Part shown: piece after piece, positions 1 to 7,374 of the stretch
Numbering within the stretch: the stretch's first letter is position 1
Layout of the letters: the number at the start of each line of letters is the position of its first letter
From: CAYRFF01 sp964436125
GTDB taxonomy: Bacteria > Bacteroidota > Bacteroidia > Chitinophagales > Saprospiraceae
Direction of reading: 5' to 3'
NCBI GenBank assembly: GCA_964436125.1
Contig: CAYTBT010000040.1
Location: 1 to 21,725, forward strand
Length of the DNA stretch: 21,725 nt
Program-made: the position numbers and the translations under genes
Notes under the pieces: model-generated
The model's database searches: none
Seen by the model: the letters and a program-made list of their open reading frames with translations, nothing else
Told to the model about the DNA's origin: nothing

Positions 1-184
1 TTTTTTTTGTTTAGGGGCAGGTTTCAGGATCGGACGACATTTGCTGAAAAGCTGAAAAATACCGGTAGCTTGTTGCTGTTCATGGTTTTTAACTCTACAG
101 ACCAATATTAGAAGTGATTGATTTTCCACATCCTTTTGTTGGACATCATTATTCTTGCCCAGGAATCTGTATATTGTGCTTACT

Positions 185-1297
185 ATGAAATTTGATTCAA
201 TACCCGGAAATACGGAACTTAAAGATACACTTAAATCTCTGATTCAGAGCCAGGCTTTTCCACATTGTATTCTTCTGACAGGAGAGCAAGGCAGTGGAGT
301 ATTCCCCATTGGATTGGCAATAGCTACAGCCTTATTTTGTACCGATGAGGAAGAATTTATCTGTGGAAATTGCAATGCCTGTAAGCTAATGAATAATTTA
401 CAGCAGCCAGATATCCATTTCACCTTTCCTATTATCAAGGTGAAAAGAAAGGAAACAAGTAATGCTTATAGGGAGAAATGGAACACATTTGTCAAGGAAT
501 CCCCCTTTATAACCTACTTTAACTGGCTGAAGTATTTAGAATCTTCATCCAAGCAAGGCATAATACCGGTAAGTGAGATAGGAGATATTAATCACTTTGC
601 CCAGATGTATTCCTATGGAGATGGACCTAAAATCCTATTTGTCTGGTGTGCAGAGTATCTCGGTAAGAATGGAAATAGATTGCTTAAGTTGATTGAGGAG
701 CCACCGGAGGATATGTATATTATCCTCATTGCTGAGTCTCGAGAGCAAATCCTTAATACAATTTTATCCCGGGCTCAGCATTATCACTTCCCCAATCCAT
801 CAAAAGAGGAAATTGAAACATATCTGATAAATAAGTTTCCACAAATGGCAAAGGCAGATATAGAACAAGCTTCTGTACTTGCGGGTGGAAATATAGCTAA
901 GGCCATGGAATTTTTACAGAAGAGCACAACTGAACAAGTGAATATGCTTTTGCCATGGCTACGCGATTGTTATACAGCTAAGTCTGATGCCTTATATAAA
1001 TGGGCTTCAGCCTATAATGGATTTTCTCGTGAGGAGAAAAAGATATTTTGGGATTATTTTTTGCAATATCTACAAGAGCTACAGCGCATTATTGTCGGTA
1101 GTAAAACCCTGCCACGATTGCCGGAGAAACAGATTGTCGCTGCGCAGAAAATGAGTAAGTTGTTAAATTATCAAGCTCTGGGCAAGATTTATGAGACAAT
1201 TCAAGATGCTATAATTGCACTTGAGAGAAATGATAAATCTGACCTTACATTTATGTCAGCTTCTTATAGAATACACAGGATATTTCGATTAAATTAA
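185..1297 (+). CDS. holB: DNA polymerase III subunit delta' (clamp-loader subunit)
   Basis: This is the delta' subunit of the clamp loader, which helps place the sliding clamp on DNA at the replication fork. The N-terminal AAA+ domain has a P-loop-like GEQGSG (residues 33-38) followed by Val-Phe where an ATPase has Lys-Ser/Thr. That loss is typical of delta', which does not hydrolyse ATP. A zinc module follows with Cys at 52, 60, 63 and 66. The family signature NRLLKLIEEPP lies at 164-174 and the SRC-like motif reads SRA at 195-197. At 370 aa it has normal family length. I start at ATG 185 because the family domain begins there (MKFDSIPGN); an in-frame TTG at 155 would add ten residues that look unrelated. 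ricT follows after 50 bp. Identification is firm; the start is slightly less so. Confidence 0.92.
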   Translation: MKFDSIPGNTELKDTLKSLIQSQAFPHCILLTGEQGSGVFPIGLAIATALFCTDEEEFICGNCNACKLMNNLQQPDIHFTFPIIKVKRKETSNAYREKWNTFVKESPFITYFNWLKYLESSSKQGIIPVSEIGDINHFAQMYSYGDGPKILFVWCAEYLGKNGNRLLKLIEEPPEDMYIILIAESREQILNTILSRAQHYHFPNPSKEEIETYLINKFPQMAKADIEQASVLAGGNIAKAMEFLQKSTTEQVNMLLPWLRDCYTAKSDALYKWASAYNGFSREEKKIFWDYFLQYLQELQRIIVGSKTLPRLPEKQIVAAQKMSKLLNYQALGKIYETIQDAIIALERNDKSDLTFMSASYRIHRIFRLN

Positions 1298-1317
1298 GAT
1301 TGAAGCGGTAAAATCCG

Positions 1318-1325
1318 TACATTTG
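1318..1325 (+). promoter_or_regulatory. Possible Bacteroidota -7 element before ricT
   Basis: TACATTTG matches the Bacteroidota sigma-factor -7 consensus TAnnTTTG exactly and lies 22 bp before the ricT start codon. A TTG at 1300-1302 could serve as the -33 element, but the 15-bp spacer is shorter than usual. ricT may therefore have its own promoter in addition to read-through from holB. The call rests on sequence match only. Confidence 0.3.
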
Positions 1326-1347
1326 ATAAGACAAAGAATGGAGAATT

Positions 1348-2385
1348 ATGAGTTGTTCAACATGTAGTAATGGATGTTCAGAAGGTTCATGTGGTGGAAA
1401 TGGCAATTGTTCAGGAGGATGTAATAAGTTAAATACATTTGACTGGTTGAGTATTCAGGACCTTGATGATGCGGTACCCTGTGATATTGTCGAAGTAAGC
1501 TTTAAGAATGGATCAACCAAGGCGTTCTATAAGAATCCCCATTATCTTAATGTTTACGTACGGGATATGGTCGTCGTCGAGTCGAGTTCCGGCTATGATG
1601 TCGGACAGATCTCCTTGAAAGGGGAACTTGTACGCTTACAACTGAGGAAGAAGCATATTAAGGAAGAACAGGTTCAAGATAAAATTATCCGCATAGCCAA
1701 TAAAAATGACCTCGATAAGCTCGAGCAGGCGCGTGGACTGGAACAACGGACGATGGTAAGAGCCAGGTCAATCGCCAGGACACTGGGACTGGATATGAAG
1801 ATAAGTGATGTTCAATATCAGGGAGATCTGAAAAAAGCAACTTTTTATTATATTGCAGATGGGCGGGTGGATTTCCGAGAACTTGTGCGACGATATGCAA
1901 GGGCGTTCAGGATTAAAATTGAAATGCGGCAGATAGGAGCTCGACAGGAAGCCGGCAGAATAGGTGGAATAAGTTCGTGTGGAAGAGAATTGTGCTGTTC
2001 TACATGGCTCACGGATTTTAAAACCGTAACCACGGCGGCAGCTAGATATCAGAACCTGGCAATTAATCAATCTAAGCTTACCGGCTTATGCGGCAGGCTT
2101 AAATGCTGCCTTAATTATGAGCTTGATATGTATATTGAAGGCTTGTCCAAGTTTCCCGATGATGCTGATAAATTATACGTTAAAACCGGTGTGGCTAGCC
2201 TGGTGAAAATCGATATATTTAAAGAGAGAATGTTTTACAACTTTATACCTAATAAAGGTCGTAGCATTGTCGTAGGGCTGGACCTGGACCGCGTCAAATA
2301 TTTGCGTAAGCTGAATAAACAGAATAAGAAGGCCGATACCCTGGAAAAGAATACAGAAGAAGGGAATAAAGCTGTGGGTTTCTGA
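1348..2385 (+). CDS. ricT: PSP1 domain protein, RicT/YaaT family
   Basis: This 345-residue protein has the PSP1/RicT signature. It has two core cysteine groups, GRELCC (Cys 211, 216, 217) and GLCGRLKCC (Cys 248, 253, 254), matching the iron-sulfur-binding cysteines of Bacillus RicT (YaaT). It also has an N-terminal extension very rich in Cys and Gly, with Cys at 3, 6, 10, 15, 21 and 25, as in Bacteroidota homologues. In Bacillus the RicA-RicF-RicT complex acts in RNA maturation and phosphorelay control; the role in Bacteroidota is not settled. A GGAG sequence five bases before ATG 1348 supports the start. Adjacency to holB is shared with Firmicutes and other Bacteroidota. In many Bacteroidota gldH comes next, but here it is replaced by a dehydrogenase gene. 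Confidence 0.9.
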   Translation: MSCSTCSNGCSEGSCGGNGNCSGGCNKLNTFDWLSIQDLDDAVPCDIVEVSFKNGSTKAFYKNPHYLNVYVRDMVVVESSSGYDVGQISLKGELVRLQLRKKHIKEEQVQDKIIRIANKNDLDKLEQARGLEQRTMVRARSIARTLGLDMKISDVQYQGDLKKATFYYIADGRVDFRELVRRYARAFRIKIEMRQIGARQEAGRIGGISSCGRELCCSTWLTDFKTVTTAAARYQNLAINQSKLTGLCGRLKCCLNYELDMYIEGLSKFPDDADKLYVKTGVASLVKIDIFKERMFYNFIPNKGRSIVVGLDLDRVKYLRKLNKQNKKADTLEKNTEEGNKAVGF

Positions 2386-2489
2386 TAAAGTTAATAAAAT
2401 TAAAGTACGAGGATTAAGTTCTGATAAATTGCCTTTTATGCTGAACACATTGAGGACAAGATTATTCTACATACAAAAACATTTCTTTT

Positions 2490-3893
2490 ATGAATAAATA
2501 CGATGTTATAGTTATCGGGTCAGGCCCGGGAGGCTATGTTGCAGCCATTAAAGCCGCTCAACTTGGGATGAAAACAGCGATTGTTGAAAAATACGATACA
2601 CTCGGAGGTACATGCTTAAATGTGGGATGTATCCCTTCAAAGGCTTTGCTGGACTCTAGTGAGCATTACCACAAGGCCTCAACAGATTTTAAAACACATG
2701 GAATTCTCATCGATTCTATGAAAATAGACATGAACCAGATGATTGATCGCAAGGCTCAAGTCGTGCTGGATAATGTCAACGGGATTAAATTCCTTATGAA
2801 GAAAAATAAAATTGATGTCTTTCACGCGCTCGCTAGTTTTAAAGATGATCATGTCATAGCACTCGATGGCAAAGATGCACCGGAAGCCATCGAAGGTGAA
2901 AAAATTATCATCGCAACCGGCTCTAAACCTAATATGCCCGCCGTATTCAACTATGACAAGAAACGGGTAATCAGCTCTACTGAAGCCCTCGAATTGCGTA
3001 AAATTCCCAAGAAAATGATTGTTGTAGGTGGAGGCGTTATCGGACTTGAACTCGGTAGCGTTTATGCCCGACTCGGTACTGAGGTAATTGTGGTAGAATA
3101 CAATGATACTATCGTTTCCGGGATGGATGATGATTGCTCCAAGGAATTAAAACGTTCACTTAAGAAATTGGGCTTTAAATTTTATCTAAAACACGAGGTA
3201 ACTAAGGTTACTCCACAGAAAACACAGGCCAAGGTGCTCGTAAATAAACGCGATAGCGATGATACGATGGAATTAAAGGCAGATTACTGCCTCGTTGCTA
3301 TCGGAAGGAGCGCATATACACAAGGACTGGGATTGGAAAATGTCGGACTTTCTACGGATGAACGTGGTAAAATTCCCGTGAATGAAAATTTACAAACGGA
3401 AAAAGCCCATATTTATGCAATAGGCGACGTAATTAATGGTCCTATGCTGGCACATAAAGCCGAAGAAGAAGGAATTTATGCTGTTGAGCATATTCATGGT
3501 GAAAAGCCATCTCTGAATTACAATCTTATACCTTCAGTTGTCTATACCTGGCCGGAAGTCGCTTCTGTAGGAAAGACGGAGGAAGCACTTAAGAAAGAAG
3601 GAGTGGCATATAAGAAAGGAAAATTCCCTTATAAGGCACTCGGTAGAGCTCGTGCGAGTATGGATCTCGATGGTATGGTAAAAATTCTTGCTGATAAGGA
3701 GACCGATGAAATACTCGGGATGCATATCGTGGGAGCACGCGCTGCTGATATGATCGCAGAGTGTGTCGTCGCGATGGAATACCGCGCTTCAGCCGAAGAT
3801 ATCGGCATGATTACACATGCGCACCCGACATTTACAGAGGCTATCCGCGAGGCGGCTCTCGCTGCATTTAATGGGAAGCCTATACATCTGTGA
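2490..3893 (+). CDS. lpdA: Dihydrolipoyl dehydrogenase (E3)
   Basis: This flavoenzyme reoxidises the dihydrolipoamide of 2-oxo acid dehydrogenase complexes (or the glycine cleavage system) and passes electrons to NAD+. The sequence shows the FAD-binding GSGPGG near residues 10-15 and the redox-active disulfide in GGTCLNVGC (Cys 42 and 47). The NAD-binding GGGVIG is at 180-185, and the C-terminal dimerisation domain has the catalytic His445-Glu450 pair in HPTFTE. The length of 467 aa is standard. It starts at ATG 2490 with no clear Shine-Dalgarno sequence, which is usual in this phylum. It stands alone, with no E1 or E2 genes beside it, so its partner complex cannot be told from context. The stop codon runs almost directly into the repeat mosaic. 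Confidence 0.96.
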   Translation: MNKYDVIVIGSGPGGYVAAIKAAQLGMKTAIVEKYDTLGGTCLNVGCIPSKALLDSSEHYHKASTDFKTHGILIDSMKIDMNQMIDRKAQVVLDNVNGIKFLMKKNKIDVFHALASFKDDHVIALDGKDAPEAIEGEKIIIATGSKPNMPAVFNYDKKRVISSTEALELRKIPKKMIVVGGGVIGLELGSVYARLGTEVIVVEYNDTIVSGMDDDCSKELKRSLKKLGFKFYLKHEVTKVTPQKTQAKVLVNKRDSDDTMELKADYCLVAIGRSAYTQGLGLENVGLSTDERGKIPVNENLQTEKAHIYAIGDVINGPMLAHKAEEEGIYAVEHIHGEKPSLNYNLIPSVVYTWPEVASVGKTEEALKKEGVAYKKGKFPYKALGRARASMDLDGMVKILADKETDEILGMHIVGARAADMIAECVVAMEYRASAEDIGMITHAHPTFTEAIREAALAAFNGKPIHL

Positions 3894-3896
3894 TTG

Positions 3897-3970
3897 AGGC
3901 TGAGGCCTCAAGGTGAGACTACGAGCTCAGCTTGCTGAGTGAGATAGCTCGACCTAGTCCGCCGTAGGCG
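3897..3970. repeat. Flanking direct repeat, copy A
   Basis: This 74-bp sequence recurs at 4151-4224 with about seven substitutions and one single-base shift near the end. It contains the inverted repeat CTCAG-CTTG-CTGAG, which would fold as RNA with a CUUG tetraloop, and CGCC-GTA-GGCG at its right end. It begins with the same GAGGCT/GAGGCC hexamers that build the array it borders, and starts four bases after the lpdA stop codon. Its hairpins may serve as a 3' end for lpdA transcripts, though no T-tract follows. Confidence 0.85.
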
Positions 3971-3975
3971 TGATA

Positions 3976-4161
3976 AAGGCTGAGGTTGAGGTTAAGGCTA
4001 AGGCTGAGGTTAAGGCTAAGGCTAAGGCTGAGGTTGAGGTTAAGGCTAAGGCTGAGGTTAAGGCTAAGGCTAAGGCTGAGGTTGAGGTTAAGGCTGAGGT
4101 TGAGGTTAAGGATAAGGCTAAGGCTGAGGCTGAGGTTAAGGCTGAGGTTAAGGCTGAGGTC
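3976..4161. repeat. Hexamer array (RAGGYT) x31 with 48-bp superunit
   Basis: Thirty-one contiguous hexamers, nearly all AAGGCT or GAGGTT, without a single indel. Writing A for AAGGCT and G for GAGGTT, the order GGAAGAAA (48 bp) occurs identically at 3982-4029 and 4030-4077, and a changed third copy starts at 4078. The strands are strongly purine/pyrimidine biased. Only three units depart from the two main types (AAGGAT at 4108, GAGGCT at 4126, GAGGTC at 4156). The pattern fits recent expansion by slippage or unequal exchange. Confidence 0.95.
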
Positions 4162-4224
4162 TCAAGGTGAGAGTAGGGACTCAGCTTGCTGAGTGAGATA
4201 GCTTGCCCTAGTCCGCCGAGGCGG
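4151..4224. repeat. Flanking direct repeat, copy B
   Basis: Second copy of the 74-bp flank, overlapping the last two hexamers of the array. It keeps the CTCAG-CTTG-CTGAG hairpin exactly and ends in CCGCCGAGGCGG. Most differences from copy A are single substitutions clustered around the hairpin. The two copies bracket the hexamer array, so the three form one composite unit. Confidence 0.85.
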
Positions 4225-4301
4225 AATGATGAATTATGGATTGTGAATGATGGATTGCTTCAACATTTCAACTGACAAACATCTAAGAAAATCATCTGAA
4301 G

Positions 4302-4364
4302 CCATAGCTAATGGCTAAGAGCTCGCCGAAAGCGCAGCAGGTAATGGCTAATGGCTCCGCCGTA
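4302..4364. repeat. Heptamer tract of TAATGGC type with GC-rich inverted repeats
   Basis: Heptamers CCATAGC, TAATGGC and TAAGAGC (4302-4322) are followed by a GC-rich CGCCGAAAGCG element. Two more TAATGGC units (4342-4355) then lead into CCGCCGTAG. The same heptamer reappears at 4538-4551 and at 18471-18477, each time running into a TC-rich GC-rich element. Confidence 0.75.
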
Positions 4365-4375
4365 GTCGTAAGTCG

Positions 4376-4403
4376 GGTAATCGGTAACGGGTAATCGGTG
4401 ACA
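4376..4403. repeat. Heptamer tract GGTAAnn x4
   Basis: Four contiguous heptamers: GGTAATC, GGTAACG, GGTAATC, GGTGACA. The period is seven, with most variation in the last two bases. Confidence 0.8.
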
Positions 4404-4407
4404 GGCT

Positions 4408-4491
4408 CATTGTCCATTGTCCATTGTTCATTGCGCATTGCACATTGCTCATTGCACATTGCACATTGCTCATTGCACATTGCTCATTGTT
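4408..4491. repeat. Heptamer tract CATTGnn x12
   Basis: Twelve perfect-phase heptamers, each beginning CATTG with a variable dinucleotide (TC, TC, TT, CG, CA, CT, CA, CA, CT, CA, CT, TT). The five-base core never changes over 84 bp. A protein reading on either strand gives only a low-complexity repeat and is not believed to be expressed. Confidence 0.92.
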
Positions 4492-4516
4492 TGTTCAACT
4501 TTTCAACTAAATCAGC

Positions 4517-4582
4517 CAATAGCCAATGGCCAACAGCTAATGGCTAATGGCTTCGCCGAAGGCGGATTGAGGCTGAGGTTAT
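4517..4582. repeat. Heptamer tract (YAAYRGC) x5 plus inverted repeat and hexamers
   Basis: CAATAGC, CAATGGC, CAACAGC, TAATGGC, TAATGGC are followed by TTCGCCGAAGGCGG, which contains the inverted repeat CGCC-GAA-GGCG. Next comes GAGGCT-GAGGTT, two units of the hexamer found in the large array upstream. The last element joins the heptamer and hexamer families physically. Confidence 0.8.
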
Positions 4583-4760
4583 ATCTTATTGTGTGCACTT
4601 CAATCCACTTCGGTGGTCTGCATATTTTTTCTCTTGAGTTGAATGGGAACGAAACACATAAAAATGAGAGGAAATATAGAGAAAATTCCTTCAGAATTAG
4701 TAGTTAAAATATGCATATAGTACCTTAGGGTCATTCCAATTTTCACATAAAACAAGGAAG

Positions 4761-6434
4761 ATGAAATTATTTAAACAACTCATGCAGATTATCAAAGGGT
4801 ATGGGGTAAGAGAAGTATTTGCTGTACCCGGAGATGCAATTAACGCATTCGTCGATGAATTTAGGAAAGACGATGAGGTTAAATTTATTCATGTAAGTCA
4901 TGAAGAAGCCGGAGCATTTGCGGCTTCATGTCAAGCGAAGCTTACCGGGCGATTATCGGTATGTGCGGGCACAGTAGGTCCGGGCGCAATACACCTCTTG
5001 AACGGCTTGTATGATGCTCAGATGGACGAAGCCCCTGTACTGGCGATATGCGGGCAAGTCCCCACTTCAGAACGCGGATCGCGCTATCATCAAGAAGTTG
5101 ATTTAAAGAAATTATTCAGTGACGTAGCTGTCTTTGTAGAAGAAGTATTTGACCTAAGTCAGATGCCGAGACTGGCGCTCGATGCCTGCAATGCAGCAAT
5201 GGAGAAGAAGGGCGTTGCAGTACTTATTGTTCCGCATGATATCGGTGGTTCTGATGTTGAGGATACGGAGATTCACATCGATATAGCCAATACCCGGTCG
5301 CGTCTCGTCCCGGCGACCGACAGGCTCGTAGATGCCGTACAGCGCATTAATAATGCCTCCAAGGTCGCAATATTTGCCGGAAAGGGTACACGTGGCGTGC
5401 AAGAAGAGGTCTTGAGCCTCGCTGAACACTTAAAAGCACCGATAATCCGCTCTTTGAAAGCCAAAGATATTATCCCGGAAGATCATCCACATTTTGCCGG
5501 CGGAATTGGACTGCTCGGCGATCGCGCCGGCGTAGAAGCTATGGAGAAATGCGACTTGCTACTCATGCTTGGGACAGATTTCCCCTATAGGGAATGGATA
5601 AGTAAAGATGCTGAGGTGATCCAAGTTAATCAGAAACTCGTCGATGCCAATCGCCGCGTGCCTCGCGCATTTCCGATTATCGGTGATTGTGAAGTCGTCG
5701 TGCCTTATTTCCTGGATAATTGCAATGAAAAACAAGGGAAGGATTTTCTTGAAGACGTCTGTGATTCAGATAAATTCTGGAATTATGCAACACGGAAATT
5801 TTCACAATTCACTGCAAATAAAAATACGATACATCCACAGAAAGCAAGCCGCATACTCTCAGAATATGCCCCGGATGACACAATTTATACCTGCGATACA
5901 GGCGCTGTAACCGTATGGGGTGGACGTTATGTGAAAATGAAAAAAGGACAGCGATTTACAGCTTGTTTTAACCTTGCTTCCATGGCTTATGCAATGCCGG
6001 CTTCCATCGGTGCTCAACTTGCTTATCCTGACAGAACCGTTGTGTCACTTTCAGGTGATGGCGGCTTAAATATGTTGATGGGAGACTTGCTTACCATCGT
6101 GAAATACAAGCTTCCCATTAAGGTTATCGTATATAATAATGGCAAACTTGGCCTGATTAAGATGGAACAGGAAGTCGATGGTTATCCCGAGTTTCAGACC
6201 GACTTACACAATCCGGATTATGTGAAACTCGCCGATGCAGTCGGTATGAAAGGATATCGCGCTTCTAGTGCGGAAGAACTAGAAAGTCTCCTGCCTGATT
6301 TCTATGCTGAGGATGGCCCCGCTATGCTCGACATGAATGTGAATCCGGATGAGCTTACCTTGCCGCCGAAGATTTCCATTGACCAAACAGTCGGCTTCAG
6401 CCTTTCTAAGCTGAAGGAGATGTTGCAAGATTAA
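4761..6434 (+). CDS. poxB: Pyruvate:quinone oxidoreductase (PoxB-type, ThDP-dependent)
   Basis: This is a thiamine-diphosphate- and FAD-dependent enzyme of the pyruvate oxidase family. By close resemblance to E. coli PoxB it oxidises pyruvate to acetate and CO2 and passes electrons to membrane quinone. The N-terminal pyrimidine-binding domain has the catalytic Glu49 (SHEEAGAFAA). The central FAD domain spans roughly 185-330, and the ThDP motif starts at GDGG (432-435) and ends at Asn459-Asn460. Motifs such as PVLAICGQVP, FPYR and MLMGD match PoxB rather than acetolactate synthase. The protein stops at residue 557, just after FSLSKLKEMLQD. E. coli PoxB (572 aa) carries on for about 19 residues that form the lipid-binding, autoinhibitory helix. 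It is a single gene convergent with the thioesterase. Family assignment is firm; the exact substrate is inferred. Confidence 0.88.
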   Translation: MKLFKQLMQIIKGYGVREVFAVPGDAINAFVDEFRKDDEVKFIHVSHEEAGAFAASCQAKLTGRLSVCAGTVGPGAIHLLNGLYDAQMDEAPVLAICGQVPTSERGSRYHQEVDLKKLFSDVAVFVEEVFDLSQMPRLALDACNAAMEKKGVAVLIVPHDIGGSDVEDTEIHIDIANTRSRLVPATDRLVDAVQRINNASKVAIFAGKGTRGVQEEVLSLAEHLKAPIIRSLKAKDIIPEDHPHFAGGIGLLGDRAGVEAMEKCDLLLMLGTDFPYREWISKDAEVIQVNQKLVDANRRVPRAFPIIGDCEVVVPYFLDNCNEKQGKDFLEDVCDSDKFWNYATRKFSQFTANKNTIHPQKASRILSEYAPDDTIYTCDTGAVTVWGGRYVKMKKGQRFTACFNLASMAYAMPASIGAQLAYPDRTVVSLSGDGGLNMLMGDLLTIVKYKLPIKVIVYNNGKLGLIKMEQEVDGYPEFQTDLHNPDYVKLADAVGMKGYRASSAEELESLLPDFYAEDGPAMLDMNVNPDELTLPPKISIDQTVGFSLSKLKEMLQD

Positions 6435-6491
6435 TTTAATATGGCCTTTTATGAGAAGCACCTTGTAGGCGGTGAGATAGAGACTTTCTAT

Positions 6492-6505
6492 GCTTATATA
6501 TAAGC
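6492..6505. repeat. 14-bp perfect palindrome between convergent genes
   Basis: GCTTATATATAAGC reads the same on both strands and lies in the 88-bp gap between the 3' ends of poxB and the thioesterase gene. As RNA it could form a short hairpin, but no T-tract follows in either direction, so a terminator role is weak. Confidence 0.4.
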
Positions 6506-6522
6506 TTCCGCAAATGTCTTTA

Positions 6523-6984
6523 TCAACCCATGGGCTTTTTCAGCGCTATTGTCGTAAGCTTTACGGATGATATCAATCTTCCACACTCATCGCTTATTTT
6601 AATATCGGTGAGCTGGAGTGTCCTGCCCCTGTGGATAAACTCTGCACGCGCATAGACTTTGCCTTCACTGATACTCCTGAGATGGTTTCCCGAGATTTCA
6701 ACTCCCCTGATGTAAAAATTCTTGCTATCGAGGAAGATATAGGAAGCTACGCTTCCTACGGTTTCTGCAAGCGCTATGGAGGCACCGCCGTGAAGAACTC
6801 CATCAGGCATGTGCACCTTGGGAGTGACGAGCATACTGGCTATGAGGTAATCGGCGCCGATCTCCTCGTATTCAATGTCCAATGTCTCAACTAGTGTATT
6901 CTCGGATAATTGCTTGCACATCGCAAGGAGCTCTTCATCGCTGTGCCGACTGCGGAGTGAGTTTTCTGAATTGCTTTTACTCAT
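6523..6984 (-). CDS. Hotdog-fold acyl-CoA thioesterase (YdiI/PaaI-like)
   Basis: This 153-residue protein has the hotdog thioesterase signature LHGGASIALAETVGS (64-78), with the catalytic Glu74 in the central helix. A C-terminal part (NHLRSISEGKVYARAEFIHRG, then GRLISSVKLTTI) aligns in order with E. coli YdiI, a 1,4-dihydroxy-2-naphthoyl-CoA hydrolase of menaquinone synthesis. The true substrate here is unknown: menaquinone intermediates and aryl- or acyl-CoA compounds are all possible. The Gln found before the LHGG motif in YdiI (QPFGLLHGG) is Met59 here. The first 15 residues are Ser-rich and polar. It is convergent with poxB and has no neighbour on its own strand for 390 bp upstream. Confidence 0.82.
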   Translation of the reverse strand: MSKSNSENSLRSRHSDEELLAMCKQLSENTLVETLDIEYEEIGADYLIASMLVTPKVHMPDGVLHGGASIALAETVGSVASYIFLDSKNFYIRGVEISGNHLRSISEGKVYARAEFIHRGRTLQLTDIKISDECGRLISSVKLTTIALKKPMG

Positions 6985-7374
6985 AATTCTTTATTTTCCT
7001 TTCTGTGACCGGCGTGCCGGCTTGTATCTTCTGTTTTCAATAAATGCTAAGGGTGATGTGAATTGTATTTTAGCTTTCTGAGCTGCTTGCCATTCTCGGT
7101 ATCAGGTATAGAAAGTGAACTATTCAATCGATTTTTTAACAAGGATGCTTCACTTGTGTTGTTGAAATGGTGGATGAATCGAATAATGGGAAATCTCAAG
7201 CTAGGAGCTCCTCCGATGGTTTCCCTTTCGGCAAATATAGGATAAGGCATAAACACATTTGCTTAATTCTTACGCACATTGCCTAAAATTATGCCGCATA
7301 ATAAAAAAGCCATTGACTAGGATTAAGCCAATGACTTTTTTATTGTTAACCAATGTAATTTCTTACCGATGATT
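6985..7374. other. Intergenic, 390 bp, no gene supported
   Basis: This stretch holds the upstream region of the thioesterase gene and the terminator of the DsrE-like gene. A small inverted repeat CCGGC-GT-GCCGG lies near 7010-7025. Short open frames on both strands (60-69 codons) overlap each other and have unlikely compositions; I do not call them genes. Confidence 0.6.
7300..7344 (-). terminator. Intrinsic terminator of the DsrE-like gene
   Basis: Read on the minus strand, AGTCATTG pairs with CAATGGCT over eight positions including one G-U wobble, enclosed by A-runs and followed by six Ts. It begins 31 bases past the stop codon of the upstream minus-strand gene. On the plus strand the wobble becomes an A-C mismatch, so the structure favours minus-strand transcripts. 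Confidence 0.8.

Larger units (their letters stand above)
3894..4760. other. 867-bp non-coding repeat mosaic between lpdA and poxB
   Basis: No credible gene lies here. The stretch holds, in order: a 74-bp flanking repeat (copy A), a hexamer array, a second flanking repeat (copy B), and several heptamer tracts separated by short GC-rich inverted repeats of the type CGCC-n3-GGCG. About 175 bp of apparently unique sequence then precede poxB. Open frames across the hexamer array would encode only Lys-Ala-Glu-Val or Arg-Leu repeats. They arise from the repeat having a period divisible by three and lacking stop codons. Confidence 0.85.

Noticed and set aside
1..111. Open frame from the left edge to a TAG at 109-111 (about 36 codons)
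   Set aside because: It could be the tail of an upstream gene but has no recognisable motif, and an open frame this short is not significant.
3970..4192. Open frames coding for Lys-Ala-Glu-Val or Arg-Leu repeats
   Set aside because: They are products of a stop-free hexamer array; the bordering repeats and lack of any non-repeat protein sequence argue against coding.
4292..4480. Minus-strand frame with a Met-Cys-Asn-Glu-Gln-type repeat
   Set aside because: It follows directly from the CATTGnn heptamer tract read in 21-base cycles; no start context or conserved part.
4302..4582. Possible CRISPR array
   Set aside because: Units are 7 bases and contiguous with no spacers, and no cas genes are present.
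4754..4760. AAGGAAG as a Shine-Dalgarno sequence for poxB
   Set aside because: It abuts the ATG with no spacing, and Bacteroidota rarely depend on such sites.
6503..6520. Near-match of AGCTTCCGCAAATGTCTT with 15926-15943
   Set aside because: 16 of 18 bases agree, but a rough estimate gives a few such pairs by chance in a window of this size.
7047..7256. Minus-strand 69-codon open frame
   Set aside because: It overlaps a plus-strand frame of similar length and shows no domain or signal features.
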